A DNA stretch of 58,391 bases from Tissierellia bacterium (GTDB lineage Bacteria > Bacillota > Clostridia > Tissierellales > Tepidimicrobiaceae), in the NCBI GenBank assembly GCA_012735405.1, contig JAAYHM010000009.1, forward strand, positions 1-58,391, written 5' to 3'. Of the stretch, positions 29,922 to 40,671 are shown piece by piece. How positions within the stretch are numbered: position 1 is the stretch's first letter; each line of letters opens with the position of its first letter. Both the position numbers and the translations under genes were made by a program. The notes beneath the pieces were generated by a model. That model was not told where the DNA came from. It saw nothing but the letters and a program-made list of their open reading frames with translations, and ran no database searches.

Positions 29922-30967
29922 CAAGTAGAAAAGATGAGCATGTAAAACTGGCGGAGATGTTTTTTGAAGAACCAAGGGTTTCTGATTTTGACAATGTTCG
30001 TTTTGTACACCATTCCTTTCCGGAAATGGCAGTGGATGATGTAGATATATCCACATCTTTTGCAGGATTTACTGTAGGACAGCCCTTTTTTATAAATGCA
30101 ATGACTGGAGGAAGTGAAAAAACAAAAATAATTAATGAAAAATTGGCTGTAGTTGCAAGGGAAACCTGCCTTCCAATTGCCTCTGGTTCATTAAGTGTTG
30201 CAATTAAGAATCCATCCCTTGTAGATAGTTTTGAAATTATAAGAAAGGTAAATCCAAAAGGGCTTGTATTTGCTAATTTAGGTGCCGGACACAATGTAGA
30301 AAATGCAAAAAAAGCAATCGATATACTGGAAGCTGATGCTTTACAAATTCATTGTAATGTGGTTCAAGAAATAATAATGCCTGAAGGTGATAGAGACTTT
30401 TCAAATTGGTTAAGTAATATTGAAAAAATAGTTAAAGCTGTAGAAGTCCCTGTAATAGTGAAAGAAGTTGGTTTTGGCATGAGCAGAAAAACAATTAAGG
30501 AACTAAAGGACATAGGAGTAAAAACCATAGATATAAGTGGTTCAGGTGGTACTAATTTTGCTAAAATTGAAAATTACCGTAGAAGTAAGTATAAGTATGA
30601 TTACTTAGAGAACTTTGGCCAATCAACAGTCATATCCTTATTGGAAGCACAAGAGTTTATAAAAAACACAGACATTATAGCATCTGGAGGCATAAGGCAT
30701 CCTTTAGATATTGTAAAAGCTTTAGCCTTGGGGGCTAAAGCTGTCGGTGTTGCAGGAGTTTTTTTAAACATGGTACTAAATGATGGTGTAGAAAAGACCA
30801 TAGAAAATATAAACAATTGGAAAATAGAAATAGCATCAATAATGACCATACTTGGTAAGAGCAAGGTATCAGAATTAGTCAATACAGATATGGTACTTTT
30901 TAATGAAGTGAGGGAATGGTGTCTAGTAAGAAGAATTGATATAAATAAAAGACATTTGGTACTTTAA
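29918..30967 (+). CDS. fni: Type 2 isopentenyl-diphosphate delta-isomerase
   Basis: RKDEHVKLAEMFFE, FINAMTGGS, LQIHCNVVQEIIMPEGDRDF, IDISGSGGTNFAKIE, ASGGIRHPLDIVKALALGA. Confidence 0.95.
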   Translation: MTSRKDEHVKLAEMFFEEPRVSDFDNVRFVHHSFPEMAVDDVDISTSFAGFTVGQPFFINAMTGGSEKTKIINEKLAVVARETCLPIASGSLSVAIKNPSLVDSFEIIRKVNPKGLVFANLGAGHNVENAKKAIDILEADALQIHCNVVQEIIMPEGDRDFSNWLSNIEKIVKAVEVPVIVKEVGFGMSRKTIKELKDIGVKTIDISGSGGTNFAKIENYRRSKYKYDYLENFGQSTVISLLEAQEFIKNTDIIASGGIRHPLDIVKALALGAKAVGVAGVFLNMVLNDGVEKTIENINNWKIEIASIMTILGKSKVSELVNTDMVLFNEVREWCLVRRIDINKRHLVL

Positions 30968-31084
30968 TTTACATTATCAAAAATAAAATTCTTATCTTAC
31001 AAATCCCCTTATTTATGCATAGAAGAGAATAGATGGATAATACAATAGAATAAAGATATTATAACATGAATAAGGGGTGGGAAT

Positions 31085-31372
31085 ATGTTTGATGATTTCA
31101 TGACTCCCGAAACTTTGACTACATTTATTGGCTTAGTAGCTGCTACTTCATTAATTGTTCAGTTTACTAAACCACTAATAAAGAAATGGCTTCCTGATGT
31201 TTTTGTAAGGATTTATGTATTCGTGATTGCATTAATTTTAACTCTAGTATTTGGAAATGGTGATTTTACCATCCAGTCAGTTGTACTTAAGATAGTCAAT
31301 GCAATGTTGATTACTACTTCTGCCATGGGAGGATATGAAGCCCTATCTAATCCACTGTCTCAAAATAAATAG
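31085..31372 (+). CDS. Small holin-like membrane protein
   Basis: 95 aa, 2-3 TM, charged C-terminus; RBS AAGGGGTGG; resembles phage-holin-family proteins, but no phage genes flank it. Confidence 0.6.
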   Translation: MFDDFMTPETLTTFIGLVAATSLIVQFTKPLIKKWLPDVFVRIYVFVIALILTLVFGNGDFTIQSVVLKIVNAMLITTSAMGGYEALSNPLSQNK

Positions 31373-31407
31373 AAAAGCTAAGGGAGATTTCTCTTAGCTT
31401 TTTTTAT
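31373..31407 (+). terminator. Intrinsic terminator
   Basis: AAAAGCTAAGGGAGA-TT-TCTCTTAGCTTTTTTT. Confidence 0.9.
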
Positions 31408-31511
31408 TAGGCCAAATCGTAAACATATTGTAACTTCTATATAAGAAAATCAGGATATAATATACATAAGTAAAAGGAAATTTTTTCAAATTCCTTGAAG
31501 GGGGAGATCAT

Positions 31512-33590
31512 ATGAAAAAAACATTATTTTTATTGGTTTTTGTTTTAATAATTACCTCTATTCCAATTGCATCCTATGGACAGAACTACGATAAAGAATT
31601 GGAAAAAGCTATACTAAAAAGCAAGGAGTTATTTGGCATAACTGATGAGTACGACAAATTTGACTACAGTGTTTCAACCTACCAGGATGAAATCGTATTC
31701 TACCTCAATTGGCATGATTCTAAAGAAGCCCTAGGTTATGTTACTGTTACCATTACATCCAGTGGTACTGTGACCAGCTACAATAAGTGGTATACGGGTT
31801 CCCAGACAGATAGGACTAAAATACCAAACATAAGCAAGGAAGAAGGACTTGCAATTGCTAATGAATTTATGGCAAAAGTATCACCTGAATATAAGAACAA
31901 GGTACGACATATTGAAAGAAATCAACCCTCTTATGTGTACTCTGAAGGTTACAGCTATTTCTTTGTAAGGGTAGAAAATGAAATACCCTATTATGGAAAT
32001 AGTATAGAAGTATTTGTAGACAACCACACTGCTGAAGTTACCAGATATTACGTCAATTGGGATAAGAATTTAAACTTTGCAGATAAAAATGATCTTATTT
32101 CTTTAGAAGAGGCAAAAAATATTTACAAGGATAAAATAGGATTGGATCTAATATACAAACAAAAGTATAATACTGATAAATTAGAGTACTATCTGGTTTA
32201 TTCTTCATTAAATCCTAACCTAAATATAGACGCCAAAAAAGGGGATATTGTTAGTGATAACTATTATTATAGGATTGCAGAAGATGTAGTAGGAGAATCT
32301 GCATCTGCAGGAGGTGGAGGCTTGAGTCCCCAAGAGGCTGCAGCGGTGGAGGATATTAAAGGAATAATTACTAAGGAAGAAGCAGAAAAAGTTGCAAGGA
32401 GTCTATTAGACATTTCTGATGATTATAAGCTAGGATATGTGTCCTTGTATAGGGATGTCTATGTGAAGGATAACTATTATTGGTCAATGGATTTTACTAA
32501 AGAGGAAGATTATTCCCGTGGCAGTATATATGTAAGCATAAATGCGAAAAACAAGCAATTGATTTCCTTATATATGTATGAGCCAATTACTGAAGATACA
32601 GAGCCAAAATATGATAAGGAAAAAGCTTTGGAACTTGCAGAAGAGTTTATTGAAAGGGTAGCAAAGGACAAGAAGGAATTTATTGTATTAAATGAAAATC
32701 CATCAGCAGTAAGGCCCTTGGAAAAAGAAAAATATTACAGCTTCCACTTCATAAGAAAGCATGATAAGGCTTATGTGCAAAATAATGGTATATATGTAAC
32801 AGTAAATGCGGTTAATGGAAAGGTTACAGATTATAGTTTAAGCTGGTATGAAGTAGATTTTCCACCACAAGATAGTGTATTACCTTTAGATAAAGCCTAT
32901 GAAATATTATTTGAAGAAATAGGAATGGAACTAAGGTATATTGTATCCCAAAAGGCTGGTGTGGATGAAAGAAATAAAGAGGATGAAGAAGCAATTTTAG
33001 TGTATGGTATCAAATCTAATAAACCTTTAAATATAGATGCAAATAATGGAGCCATACTTGACTATAATGGAAAGGTATACAAAGAATATGAAGTTCCAAC
33101 CTACAATGATATAGATTCAAGTTATGCTAAGGACAAGATAATTGTTCTAGCCCAAATGGGAATAGCCTTACCTGGGGAAGAGTTCAAGCCAAAGGAAAAG
33201 ATGACCCAAAGAGATTTCTTATATCTACTGGCAAAGGCAGATTATGCTTATATTGATATAGAGGACGAAGAAAAGCTGTATGATTACCTTATAAATAGAG
33301 GAATCATAAAGGAGGATGAAAAGGCTCCAGAAAGATTTGTAACTAAGGAAGAAGCCATAAAATATATCATCAGAGGTTTAAATTATGAAGAAATAGCAAA
33401 ACTGCAAGATATATTCAAAGATATATTTGAGGATTCAAAGGATGTAACAGATGGTTTAAAGGGCTATGTAGCCATTGCCTACGGATTGAAAATTATAGAG
33501 GCAGAAAATGGTAAAATAAATCCAAAAGCTGAGATTAAAAGGGAAGATGGAGCAGTTCTAATTTATAATTATATTTTAAATGCAAAATAA
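31512..33590 (+). CDS. Secreted protein with YcdB/YcdC (PepSY-like) repeats and C-terminal SLH-like region
   Basis: Signal peptide; repeated ISKEEGLAIANEFMAKV / KEKALELAEEFIERV / LDKAYEILFEEIGMELRYI units; C-terminal S-layer-homology-like segments. Confidence 0.8.
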   Translation: MKKTLFLLVFVLIITSIPIASYGQNYDKELEKAILKSKELFGITDEYDKFDYSVSTYQDEIVFYLNWHDSKEALGYVTVTITSSGTVTSYNKWYTGSQTDRTKIPNISKEEGLAIANEFMAKVSPEYKNKVRHIERNQPSYVYSEGYSYFFVRVENEIPYYGNSIEVFVDNHTAEVTRYYVNWDKNLNFADKNDLISLEEAKNIYKDKIGLDLIYKQKYNTDKLEYYLVYSSLNPNLNIDAKKGDIVSDNYYYRIAEDVVGESASAGGGGLSPQEAAAVEDIKGIITKEEAEKVARSLLDISDDYKLGYVSLYRDVYVKDNYYWSMDFTKEEDYSRGSIYVSINAKNKQLISLYMYEPITEDTEPKYDKEKALELAEEFIERVAKDKKEFIVLNENPSAVRPLEKEKYYSFHFIRKHDKAYVQNNGIYVTVNAVNGKVTDYSLSWYEVDFPPQDSVLPLDKAYEILFEEIGMELRYIVSQKAGVDERNKEDEEAILVYGIKSNKPLNIDANNGAILDYNGKVYKEYEVPTYNDIDSSYAKDKIIVLAQMGIALPGEEFKPKEKMTQRDFLYLLAKADYAYIDIEDEEKLYDYLINRGIIKEDEKAPERFVTKEEAIKYIIRGLNYEEIAKLQDIFKDIFEDSKDVTDGLKGYVAIAYGLKIIEAENGKINPKAEIKREDGAVLIYNYILNAK

Positions 33591-33617
33591 GGCTATAAAT
33601 TAGCCTTATTTTTTTCT
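33584..33617 (+). terminator. Intrinsic terminator
   Basis: AAAATAAGGCTA-TAAAT-TAGCCTTATTTTTTT. Confidence 0.88.
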
Positions 33618-33665
33618 ATTAATACTCAAAATAAATCTTATCATAATTGATAATATAAAAAACCA

Positions 33666-34225
33666 TTAAATAAATTTATCCCTATTGGGACCATATTCAT
33701 ATATTATACGAACCATTTCTTCCGGCTCTTCCTTACAATCCCTTAGTACCCATTTGACTAAAACATTTGTAAAAGCACCAGCATATATAGATGTTATATA
33801 ATATTTTGCTTCATCTGTCTCATTTTTATTAATAATGAAATCTCCTATGGATTGGAATTCTTCAGAAAATTGGTCTAGTATAAGATTAACTAGATTATTG
33901 TCTATTAGAAGCTTTAAAAAGTTTTTTCTTTTTTCCAGTGGTAAAAAACCTCTAAGCCAACAGTATAGGCATCAATATTTTGTCTATTGCGTTTTATATT
34001 TTCCATAAGCTCTTTAAATTTCATTTCCAGACAGTATTTGATAATGGCTTCCTTTGATGAAAAATTTCTATAAAAAGTTTCTCTAGCCAGTTCTGCTCTA
34101 TTGCATATTTCTGTTATTGTTATTTTATTATAGGGTTTTTCATGCATTAGCTCTATTAAGGCATTGCAAAGCCATTTTTGGGATCTTAAGGCGATTGGAT
34201 TATCTGTAATTTTTCTCTTTGACAT
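33666..34225 (-). pseudogene. TetR-family regulator interrupted by a frameshift in an A6 tract
   Basis: The ORF 33914-34225 ends ...EVFYHWKKEKTF*; shifting one base at GAAAAAACT continues as NFLKLLIDNNLVNLILDQFSEEFQSIGDFIINKNETDEAKYYITSIYAGAFTNVLVKWVLRDCKEEPEEMVRIIYEYGPNRDKFI*, a typical TetR C-terminal domain. Confidence 0.85.
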
Positions 34226-34351
34226 GTTACAAATCTCCTTTTTTGTACCTTTTATGCTGCAATATTGACTATACTAACATAAGTAATTATAATAAATACT
34301 GTGAAATGTTACAAGTGTAACTTTTAATATAGATAGAGGTGAAAGCAATAA

Positions 34352-36205
34352 ATGAAGAAAAATATTAAAAGGCCTAAGAAACCTTTATTGTTTTACTATG
34401 CTGTAGCATTGGTTGTACTAATTGCTTTAAATACTTTAGTATTGCCTAAGATATTTGGACAGCAATTAGTTGAGGTGGATTATGGTTCCTTCTTAAAAAT
34501 GATAGAAAATGGGGAAGTAGAAGATGTACAGATAGACAATGATAGGAATAGGATAGTATTTACTTTAAAAGACCAAAAGGATGACAATATTTATTTTACA
34601 GCACTATTGCTGGATTTGGACTTGATAAACAGGCTACTAGAATCTGGAGTTGTATTTAAAGGTACTATACATGAGGAGCTTAATCCTATTGTAGAGATTT
34701 TAATAGGTTGGATAATACCAATAGCTATTTTCATAGGACTAGGAAAGTTTTTATCTAAGCAGATGGCAAATTCTCTTGGTGGAAGCAATGCAATGAGATT
34801 TGGAAAAAGTAATGCCAAGGTGTATGTGAAAGCAGAAACTGGAATAACTTTTGAGGATGTGGCGGGACAAGATGAAGCCAAGGAAGCCTTAGTGGAAGTA
34901 GTTGATTTTTTAAATAATCCTAAAAAATACAGTGAAATAGGAGCAAAAATGCCAAAAGGGGTTCTATTAGTTGGGCCTCCGGGAACTGGGAAAACCTTGC
35001 TTGCAAAGGCTGTAGCTGGAGAAGCTGGAGTACCATTCTTTTCAATATCAGGCTCTGAATTTGTTGAAATGTTTGTCGGTATGGGTGCCGCAAGGGTTCG
35101 TGATCTATTTAAACAAGCCCAGGAAAAAGCTCCTTGTATAGTGTTTATTGATGAAATAGATACTATAGGTAAGAAACGTGATGGATCTGGTTTTGCAGGC
35201 AATGACGAAAGGGAACAAACATTGAACCAGCTATTGGCAGAAATGGATGGCTTTGATGGAAGTAGTGGAGTTGTAATACTAGCAGCTACAAACAGACCAG
35301 AAATTTTAGACAAGGCATTGTTAAGGCCAGGTAGGTTTGATAGGCGTGTACCAGTAGAACTTCCAGATCTTCAAGGTAGAGAGGCGATATTAAAAGTACA
35401 TGCTAAAAAGATTAAAATAGCAAAAAATGTTGATTTTAATGCTATAGCTAGAGCCACTGCAGGTGCTTCAGGAGCAGATTTAGCAAATATTATAAATGAA
35501 GCTGCAATATTGGCTGTGAAACAAGGAAGAAAACAAGTAATTCAAAAAGATTTGGAAGAGGCTTTAGAAGCAGTTATTGCAGGACAACAGCGTAAAAATA
35601 AGGTAGTATCAATGCAGGATAAGTTAATTATTGCTTATCACGAAATAGGACATGCTATAGTAGCTGCAAAGCTGGAAAATTCAGCTCCTGTTCATAAAAT
35701 AACTATAGTTCCTAGAACATCTGGTGCATTGGGATATACAATGCAAGTAGATGAAGATGAGAAATTATTATTAAGTAAAGAACAAATACTAGCCAAAATT
35801 ACCACATATACTGGTGGTAGGGCAGCTGAAGAAATTATATTTAACTCTATTACATCTGGTGCATCTAATGATATTGAAATGGCAACAAAGCTTGCCCGGG
35901 CAATGGTCACTAGATTGGGCATGACAGAAGAGTTTGATATGATGGCTCTAGAAACTATTAACAACAAGTATCTTGGCGGGGATGCTTCCTTAGTTTGTTC
36001 TGAAACTACCATTGCAAGGGCAGATGAGGTGGTCCTTGAAATAATAAAATCCTGTCACAATAAAGCAAAGGATATATTGAAGGAAAATATAGATAAACTT
36101 CATCAGTTGGCTAAATATTTGTTAGAAAGGGAAACTATTTCTGGTGAAGAGTTTATGGACATATTAGAAGGTAGAGTAACTGTTAGTTTACAGTTAGAAG
36201 CATAG
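34352..36205 (+). CDS. ftsH: FtsH-type ATP-dependent zinc metalloprotease
   Basis: GPPGTGKTLLAKAVAGEAGVPFFSISGSEFVEMFVGMGAARVRDLF, SRH ATNRPEILDKALLRPGRFDRRV, zinc motif HEIGH. Confidence 0.93.
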   Translation: MKKNIKRPKKPLLFYYAVALVVLIALNTLVLPKIFGQQLVEVDYGSFLKMIENGEVEDVQIDNDRNRIVFTLKDQKDDNIYFTALLLDLDLINRLLESGVVFKGTIHEELNPIVEILIGWIIPIAIFIGLGKFLSKQMANSLGGSNAMRFGKSNAKVYVKAETGITFEDVAGQDEAKEALVEVVDFLNNPKKYSEIGAKMPKGVLLVGPPGTGKTLLAKAVAGEAGVPFFSISGSEFVEMFVGMGAARVRDLFKQAQEKAPCIVFIDEIDTIGKKRDGSGFAGNDEREQTLNQLLAEMDGFDGSSGVVILAATNRPEILDKALLRPGRFDRRVPVELPDLQGREAILKVHAKKIKIAKNVDFNAIARATAGASGADLANIINEAAILAVKQGRKQVIQKDLEEALEAVIAGQQRKNKVVSMQDKLIIAYHEIGHAIVAAKLENSAPVHKITIVPRTSGALGYTMQVDEDEKLLLSKEQILAKITTYTGGRAAEEIIFNSITSGASNDIEMATKLARAMVTRLGMTEEFDMMALETINNKYLGGDASLVCSETTIARADEVVLEIIKSCHNKAKDILKENIDKLHQLAKYLLERETISGEEFMDILEGRVTVSLQLEA

Positions 36206-36208
36206 GCC

Positions 36209-36243
36209 TTGTAACTATTTTGTTACAAGGTTTTTCTTTTTTA
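36209..36243 (+). terminator. Intrinsic terminator
   Basis: CCTTGTAAC-TATTTT-GTTACAAGG followed by TTTTTCTTTTTT. Confidence 0.9.
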
Positions 36244-36298
36244 AATAAAAAGTATGGTATAATAAAATTATCAAAAAGTTAATCAAAGGGGAAAATTT

Positions 36299-37978
36299 AT
36301 GAAAAAACATATACAAGCTTATATAGCAACAACAATAATTCTACTTCTATTAATTGGCGTTGGCTTTTTTATCTATCTAAATACGCAGAAGCCTAATAAA
36401 GAAGTTATATCTATTTCTGATGATGTCTACTTGGTTTATAAAGATGAGTATTTTACAGATGAAACCCTTTTTAGGATGGAAGGGGACGTAATATATATTT
36501 CCCTTAACTTTATCAAGGAATATATAGATTCTGATATATTTTATGATGAGAAGGAAAAGATGGTAATTATCACAGACCAGGATAAGGTTTTAAGATATAT
36601 TGTAGATGAGGATAAGGCTACTATAAATCATAGAGAGTTTATGTTGGATTTGCCTGTAAAAGAAATTGAAGGACAAGTATATTTACCTGAGGATATACTT
36701 TCAAGCCAATATGGTTTAGAAATTAATTTCTGGGAAAATACAAGGGCTATAACTATAGACAGTTTTAATTCAAATTATATAATAGGTCAAGTAATAATGG
36801 AAGGAGGGCATATAAGAACAAATTTTGATATTAAAGCTCCCATAGTGCTTGAAAATATAGATGTTGAAACTAACCTTTTTATATTTGAGGAGTACATGGA
36901 TTGGTATAAGGTAAGGACCTTTGATGGAATTATAGGTTTTATAGAAAAAAAATATATAAAGATTGACCTCATAAGCAATATTTATAGTACGGAAAGCAAT
37001 TATTCTTTGGATAATATGACCAGTGAAAAAATAAACCTTACTTGGGATTACACCAATAGAAAGATGGAAAATTTTAAGGAGGCAAATATTATTTATGGTG
37101 TTAATATCCTTAGCCCTACTTGGTTTGAAATTATTGATGAAAATGGAAATATAAATGATAAAGGAAATAAGGATTATGTAAGGGAATACAAAGGCTTAGG
37201 GTATAAAATATGGCCTTTAATATCCAATGGATTTGATCCTGATTTAACTAATAAATTATTGTCTAGCAGTTCAACAAGAGAAAAACTGATTAAGGATATT
37301 TTACTTCTCTATTATGAATATGGTGTTGATGGTATTAATATTGATTTTGAAAATGTTCATTTAAAGGATAGAGATTTATTAACTCAATTTGTTAGGGAAT
37401 TATATCCTGTTTTTAAGGAAAAAGGTATGACTGTAAGTATGGATGTTACTCCTATTTCAGTATCTGAAAATTGGTCTATGTGTTATGATAGAAAAAGACT
37501 GTCTGAAACTGTAGATTACATAATACTAATGGCCTATGATCAACATTGGGCAACCAGTCCTGTGGCTGGCTCTGTAGCACAATATACCTGGGTTGAGGAA
37601 AGTTTAAAGAAGGTTTTAGAGGAAGTTCCTAAAGAAAGATTAATACTGGGATTGCCTTTTTATACCAGATTATGGACCATTGAAGATACTGAAGAGGGCG
37701 AAAAGGTAACATCTGTTGCCTTGTCTATGGAAGCTGCAAAAAAATTTATTGAAGAGAACTCTGTATCTTTAGGATGGGATGAAGAAAGTGGACAATATTA
37801 TGGTGAAGTATTTAAGGAAGGGAAGACCTATAAAATATGGGTTGAAAATGATAAATCTTTGAGGCTTAAAGCATCTTTGGTAAATAAATATGATTTGGCA
37901 GGTATTGCCACTTGGAGAAGGGGCTTTGAAATTGAAGATATATGGCCTGTTTTATCACAGACTATTAATTTAAATTAA
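36299..37978 (+). CDS. Glycosyl hydrolase family 18-like protein with copper-amine-oxidase-like/SH3-like N-terminal region
   Basis: [19 protein letters not shown] (GH18 DxxDxDxE-type motif), [35 protein letters not shown]. Confidence 0.9.
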   Translation: MKKHIQAYIATTIILLLLIGVGFFIYLNTQKPNKEVISISDDVYLVYKDEYFTDETLFRMEGDVIYISLNFIKEYIDSDIFYDEKEKMVIITDQDKVLRYIVDEDKATINHREFMLDLPVKEIEGQVYLPEDILSSQYGLEINFWENTRAITIDSFNSNYIIGQVIMEGGHIRTNFDIKAPIVLENIDVETNLFIFEEYMDWYKVRTFDGIIGFIEKKYIKIDLISNIYSTESNYSLDNMTSEKINLTWDYTNRKMENFKEANIIYGVNILSPTWFEIIDENGNINDKGNKDYVREYKGLGYKIWPLISNGFDPDLTNKLLSSSSTREKLIKDILLLYYEYGVDGINIDFENVHLKDRDLLTQFVRELYPVFKEKGMTVSMDVTPISVSENWSMCYDRKRLSETVDYIILMAYDQHWATSPVAGSVAQYTWVEESLKKVLEEVPKERLILGLPFYTRLWTIEDTEEGEKVTSVALSMEAAKKFIEENSVSLGWDEESGQYYGEVFKEGKTYKIWVENDKSLRLKASLVNKYDLAGIATWRRGFEIEDIWPVLSQTINLN

Positions 37979-37992
37979 TGAGGGGTGATTGT

Positions 37993-38526
37993 ATGTATAA
38001 ATATAAGAATGTTAAAATCCATTTAGTTCAAGGGGATATTACTACTATGGCTGTTGATGCAATAGTAAATGCTGCCAACAATACCTTATTAGGTGGTGGC
38101 GGTGTTGATGGAGCCATCCACAGAGCTGGGGGTCCAACAATACTTGAACAATGTAAAAAAATTGGAGGATGTCCTACAGGGGAAGCCAGAATAACCACTG
38201 CAGGTAATATGCCCAGTAAATATGTAATACATGCTGTTGGGCCTGTATATAAAGGTGGCAACAAAAATGAGGACAAACTTTTATACAATGCCTACTATAA
38301 TTCATTGAAATTAGCAAAGGATTACAATTTAAAAACCATAGCTTTTCCAGCCATTTCTACGGGAGTTTATGGATATCCAAAGGATGAAGCTAGTGATATA
38401 GCTATAAAAGCTGTTATGGATTTTATAGATAATGAAGGTGGAATTGAAGAGGTATATTTTGTATTATTTAATAAAGATAATTACACCCTTTATGAAGAAA
38501 AGTTAAATTTAAAATTTAGCAGGTAA
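37993..38526 (+). CDS. Macro domain (ADP-ribose-binding/deacetylase) protein
   Basis: [52 protein letters not shown]. Confidence 0.95.
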   Translation: MYKYKNVKIHLVQGDITTMAVDAIVNAANNTLLGGGGVDGAIHRAGGPTILEQCKKIGGCPTGEARITTAGNMPSKYVIHAVGPVYKGGNKNEDKLLYNAYYNSLKLAKDYNLKTIAFPAISTGVYGYPKDEASDIAIKAVMDFIDNEGGIEEVYFVLFNKDNYTLYEEKLNLKFSR

Positions 38527-38607
38527 TAGTATATAAAATTTTAAATTAAATATTGACTTTTTTCTATTTTCATAATACCATATGCAGTAAAGTTTGATTT
38601 AAAGGGT

Positions 38608-39252
38608 GTGTTTAAAATTTTAGCAGATACACATAAAATAATTGCCAGCAATGTTTTTGAAAATATATATCAAATATATGGTATACAACTGGATAAAAAA
38701 AGATTATTAAAAGGCTCTGTAGCTCCGGATAAACTACCTAAATATAGACTTCATAGACATTATAAGGATGAAAGTTTAAATTATGTGGTAAATGAAATAT
38801 CTAAGCTAATATTTATATCTAAAGCTTTAGATTTTAATGAAAAAATTGATCCAATAAGGTTGAAAATTTTAAGCTACAATTTGGGTGTTATATCACACTA
38901 CTTAAGTGATTTTGTATGTCTACCCCATGCCCAAAGGTGGACATTTTATAAAAATTTAATAAAGCACATAAATTACGAAACTAAGTTAAATGAATATGCT
39001 CCTTATCATGACTTTAAAAAGAATATCATTACAGTAAAGGATATGGACATATTCAAGACAAAAAAAGTAAAACTAAAGCCCATAATAAAGGAATATATAG
39101 AAGAAGTCATAAAGGAGCATTCTTTTTATTACGGCTTTAAAGGAGACCTTGATTTTGCTCTATCATTAAGTTTAAAAATAAGCTGTTTTGTAATTGATAC
39201 TGTCAAGGCTTACAGCCATGAAGCATATAGAGATTTTGCTTTTATATTCTAG
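38608..39252 (+). CDS. Zinc-dependent phospholipase C family protein
   Basis: GSVAPDKLPKYRLHRHYKDES, LGVISHYLSDFVCLPHAQRW, HSFYYGFKGDLDFALS His-rich pattern. Confidence 0.75.
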   Translation: MFKILADTHKIIASNVFENIYQIYGIQLDKKRLLKGSVAPDKLPKYRLHRHYKDESLNYVVNEISKLIFISKALDFNEKIDPIRLKILSYNLGVISHYLSDFVCLPHAQRWTFYKNLIKHINYETKLNEYAPYHDFKKNIITVKDMDIFKTKKVKLKPIIKEYIEEVIKEHSFYYGFKGDLDFALSLSLKISCFVIDTVKAYSHEAYRDFAFIF

Positions 39253-39339
39253 CAAAAAAAATAATATAAATATTAAATTATTATTGACAATTTGGATATA
39301 ATACAATATAATAAGTAATTAAATATAATATGCAAACAC

Positions 39340-39606
39340 AAAAGGCAGTGAAGGGAAGAGTAGTCATAGAGGAAGTTATAGAGAGTCGGCCATTGGTGGA
39401 AAGCCGATACGGAATCTATGATGAAGAACATCCCGGAGCATCTAACCGAAAGAGGAAACTCTAGTAGGCTTAGACGGGTATAGTCCGTTATCAACTATAC
39501 AGTATCGAACTTTTGTTCTGTACTGGTTTGAGGGAGCTATGCTAACTAAGGTGGCACCGCGGAAGTTAACCTTTCGTCCTTTGGATGAAAGGATTTTTTG
39601 TTTTTT
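39340..39606 (+). ncRNA. T-box riboswitch leader of asnA; likely specifier AAC (Asn) at 39427-39429
   Basis: AGAGAGTCGGC...GGTGGAAAGCCGA Stem I, GAAGAACATCCCGGAGC, T-box AAGGTGGCACCGCGG (39548-39562), terminator CCTTTCGTCC-TTT-GGATGAAAGG-ATTTTTT. Confidence 0.93.
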
Positions 39607-39619
39607 AAGGAGGTATATT

Positions 39620-40627
39620 ATGGAAAAGCTAGGAAAGTTGCACTTGAAGAAAAAACTATTAGATATTAAAGAAACACAAATTGCTATAAAAACTATAAAG
39701 GATTTTTTTGAAAGACGTTTGTCAAAAAAATTAAATTTAATAAGAGTTTCTGCACCCTTATTTGTAAAGCCTGAAACAGGCTTAAATGATAATTTAAGTG
39801 GAGTAGAAAAGCCTGTATCTTTTAATATAAGAAAATATAATATTGAGGTTGAAATTGTTCAATCATTGGCTAAATGGAAGAGAATGGCTTTAAAGACTTA
39901 TGGTTTCAATCCAGGTGAAGGTTTGTATACAGATATGAATGCCATAAGGCCTGATGAAGAATTGGACCATACCCATTCTGTATATGTAGACCAATGGGAT
40001 TGGGAAAAAGTAATTACTAGACAGGACAGAAGTGAGGATTATTTGAAAAAAACTGTAGAAGATATATATGAAGTCTTTAAGGAAACGGAAGAGAAAATAA
40101 ATACTATGTACCCTATGCTTCAGAAAAAGCTTCCTGATAAAATACATTTCATTACTACTCAAGAACTGGAAGATATGTATCCTGACAAGACACCAAAAGA
40201 AAGGGAACATTTAATATGTGAAAAATACAAGGCAGTTTTTTTGATGAAAATAGGCAAAAGATTAAAATCTGGCCAACCTCATGATGGTAGAAGCCCAGAT
40301 TATGATGATTGGGAACTTAATGGTGATATTTTGTTCTGGAATCCAGTGTTAAAAGAGGCTCTTGAGTTATCAAGTATGGGTATCAGGGTAGACGAGAAAT
40401 CTCTAAAAGAACAGCTATTAGCTGCAGGAGCTTTAGATAGATTAAATAAAAAATATCATAAGATGTTAATAGAGGGAAAACTGCCTTTAACCATAGGTGG
40501 CGGTATAGGCCAATCAAGAATATGTATGTACTTTTTAGAGAAAAAGCATATAGGAGAAGTTCAGGCTTCTGTGTGGACAGATTCTATAATAGAAGAATGC
40601 AAAAAAGACAATATATTTTTACTTTAA
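39620..40627 (+). CDS. asnA: Aspartate-ammonia ligase (AsnA-type asparagine synthetase)
   Basis: [65 protein letters not shown] 39620 after AAGGAGG (ORF-track start 39539 lies inside the T-box). Confidence 0.95.
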   Translation: MEKLGKLHLKKKLLDIKETQIAIKTIKDFFERRLSKKLNLIRVSAPLFVKPETGLNDNLSGVEKPVSFNIRKYNIEVEIVQSLAKWKRMALKTYGFNPGEGLYTDMNAIRPDEELDHTHSVYVDQWDWEKVITRQDRSEDYLKKTVEDIYEVFKETEEKINTMYPMLQKKLPDKIHFITTQELEDMYPDKTPKEREHLICEKYKAVFLMKIGKRLKSGQPHDGRSPDYDDWELNGDILFWNPVLKEALELSSMGIRVDEKSLKEQLLAAGALDRLNKKYHKMLIEGKLPLTIGGGIGQSRICMYFLEKKHIGEVQASVWTDSIIEECKKDNIFLL

Positions 40628-40671
40628 AAGAAAAATAGTGTAAAATATATAAAAAGCATAGGAGTAATGGC

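Noticed and set aside
29833-30294. 153-aa antisense ORF opposite the pmk/fni junction
   Set aside because: Spans two well-identified genes on the other strand.
34591-35313. 240-aa antisense ORF opposite ftsH
   Set aside because: Lies entirely within the highly supported ftsH frame; composition is typical of antisense reading of an AT-rich gene, with no RBS or recognisable domain.
39273-39494. 73-aa minus-strand ORF
   Set aside because: Overlaps the T-box leader, which explains the sequence better.
39539-39619. Upstream extension of asnA in the ORF track
   Set aside because: The extension lies in the T-box/terminator; ATG at 39620 has the RBS.
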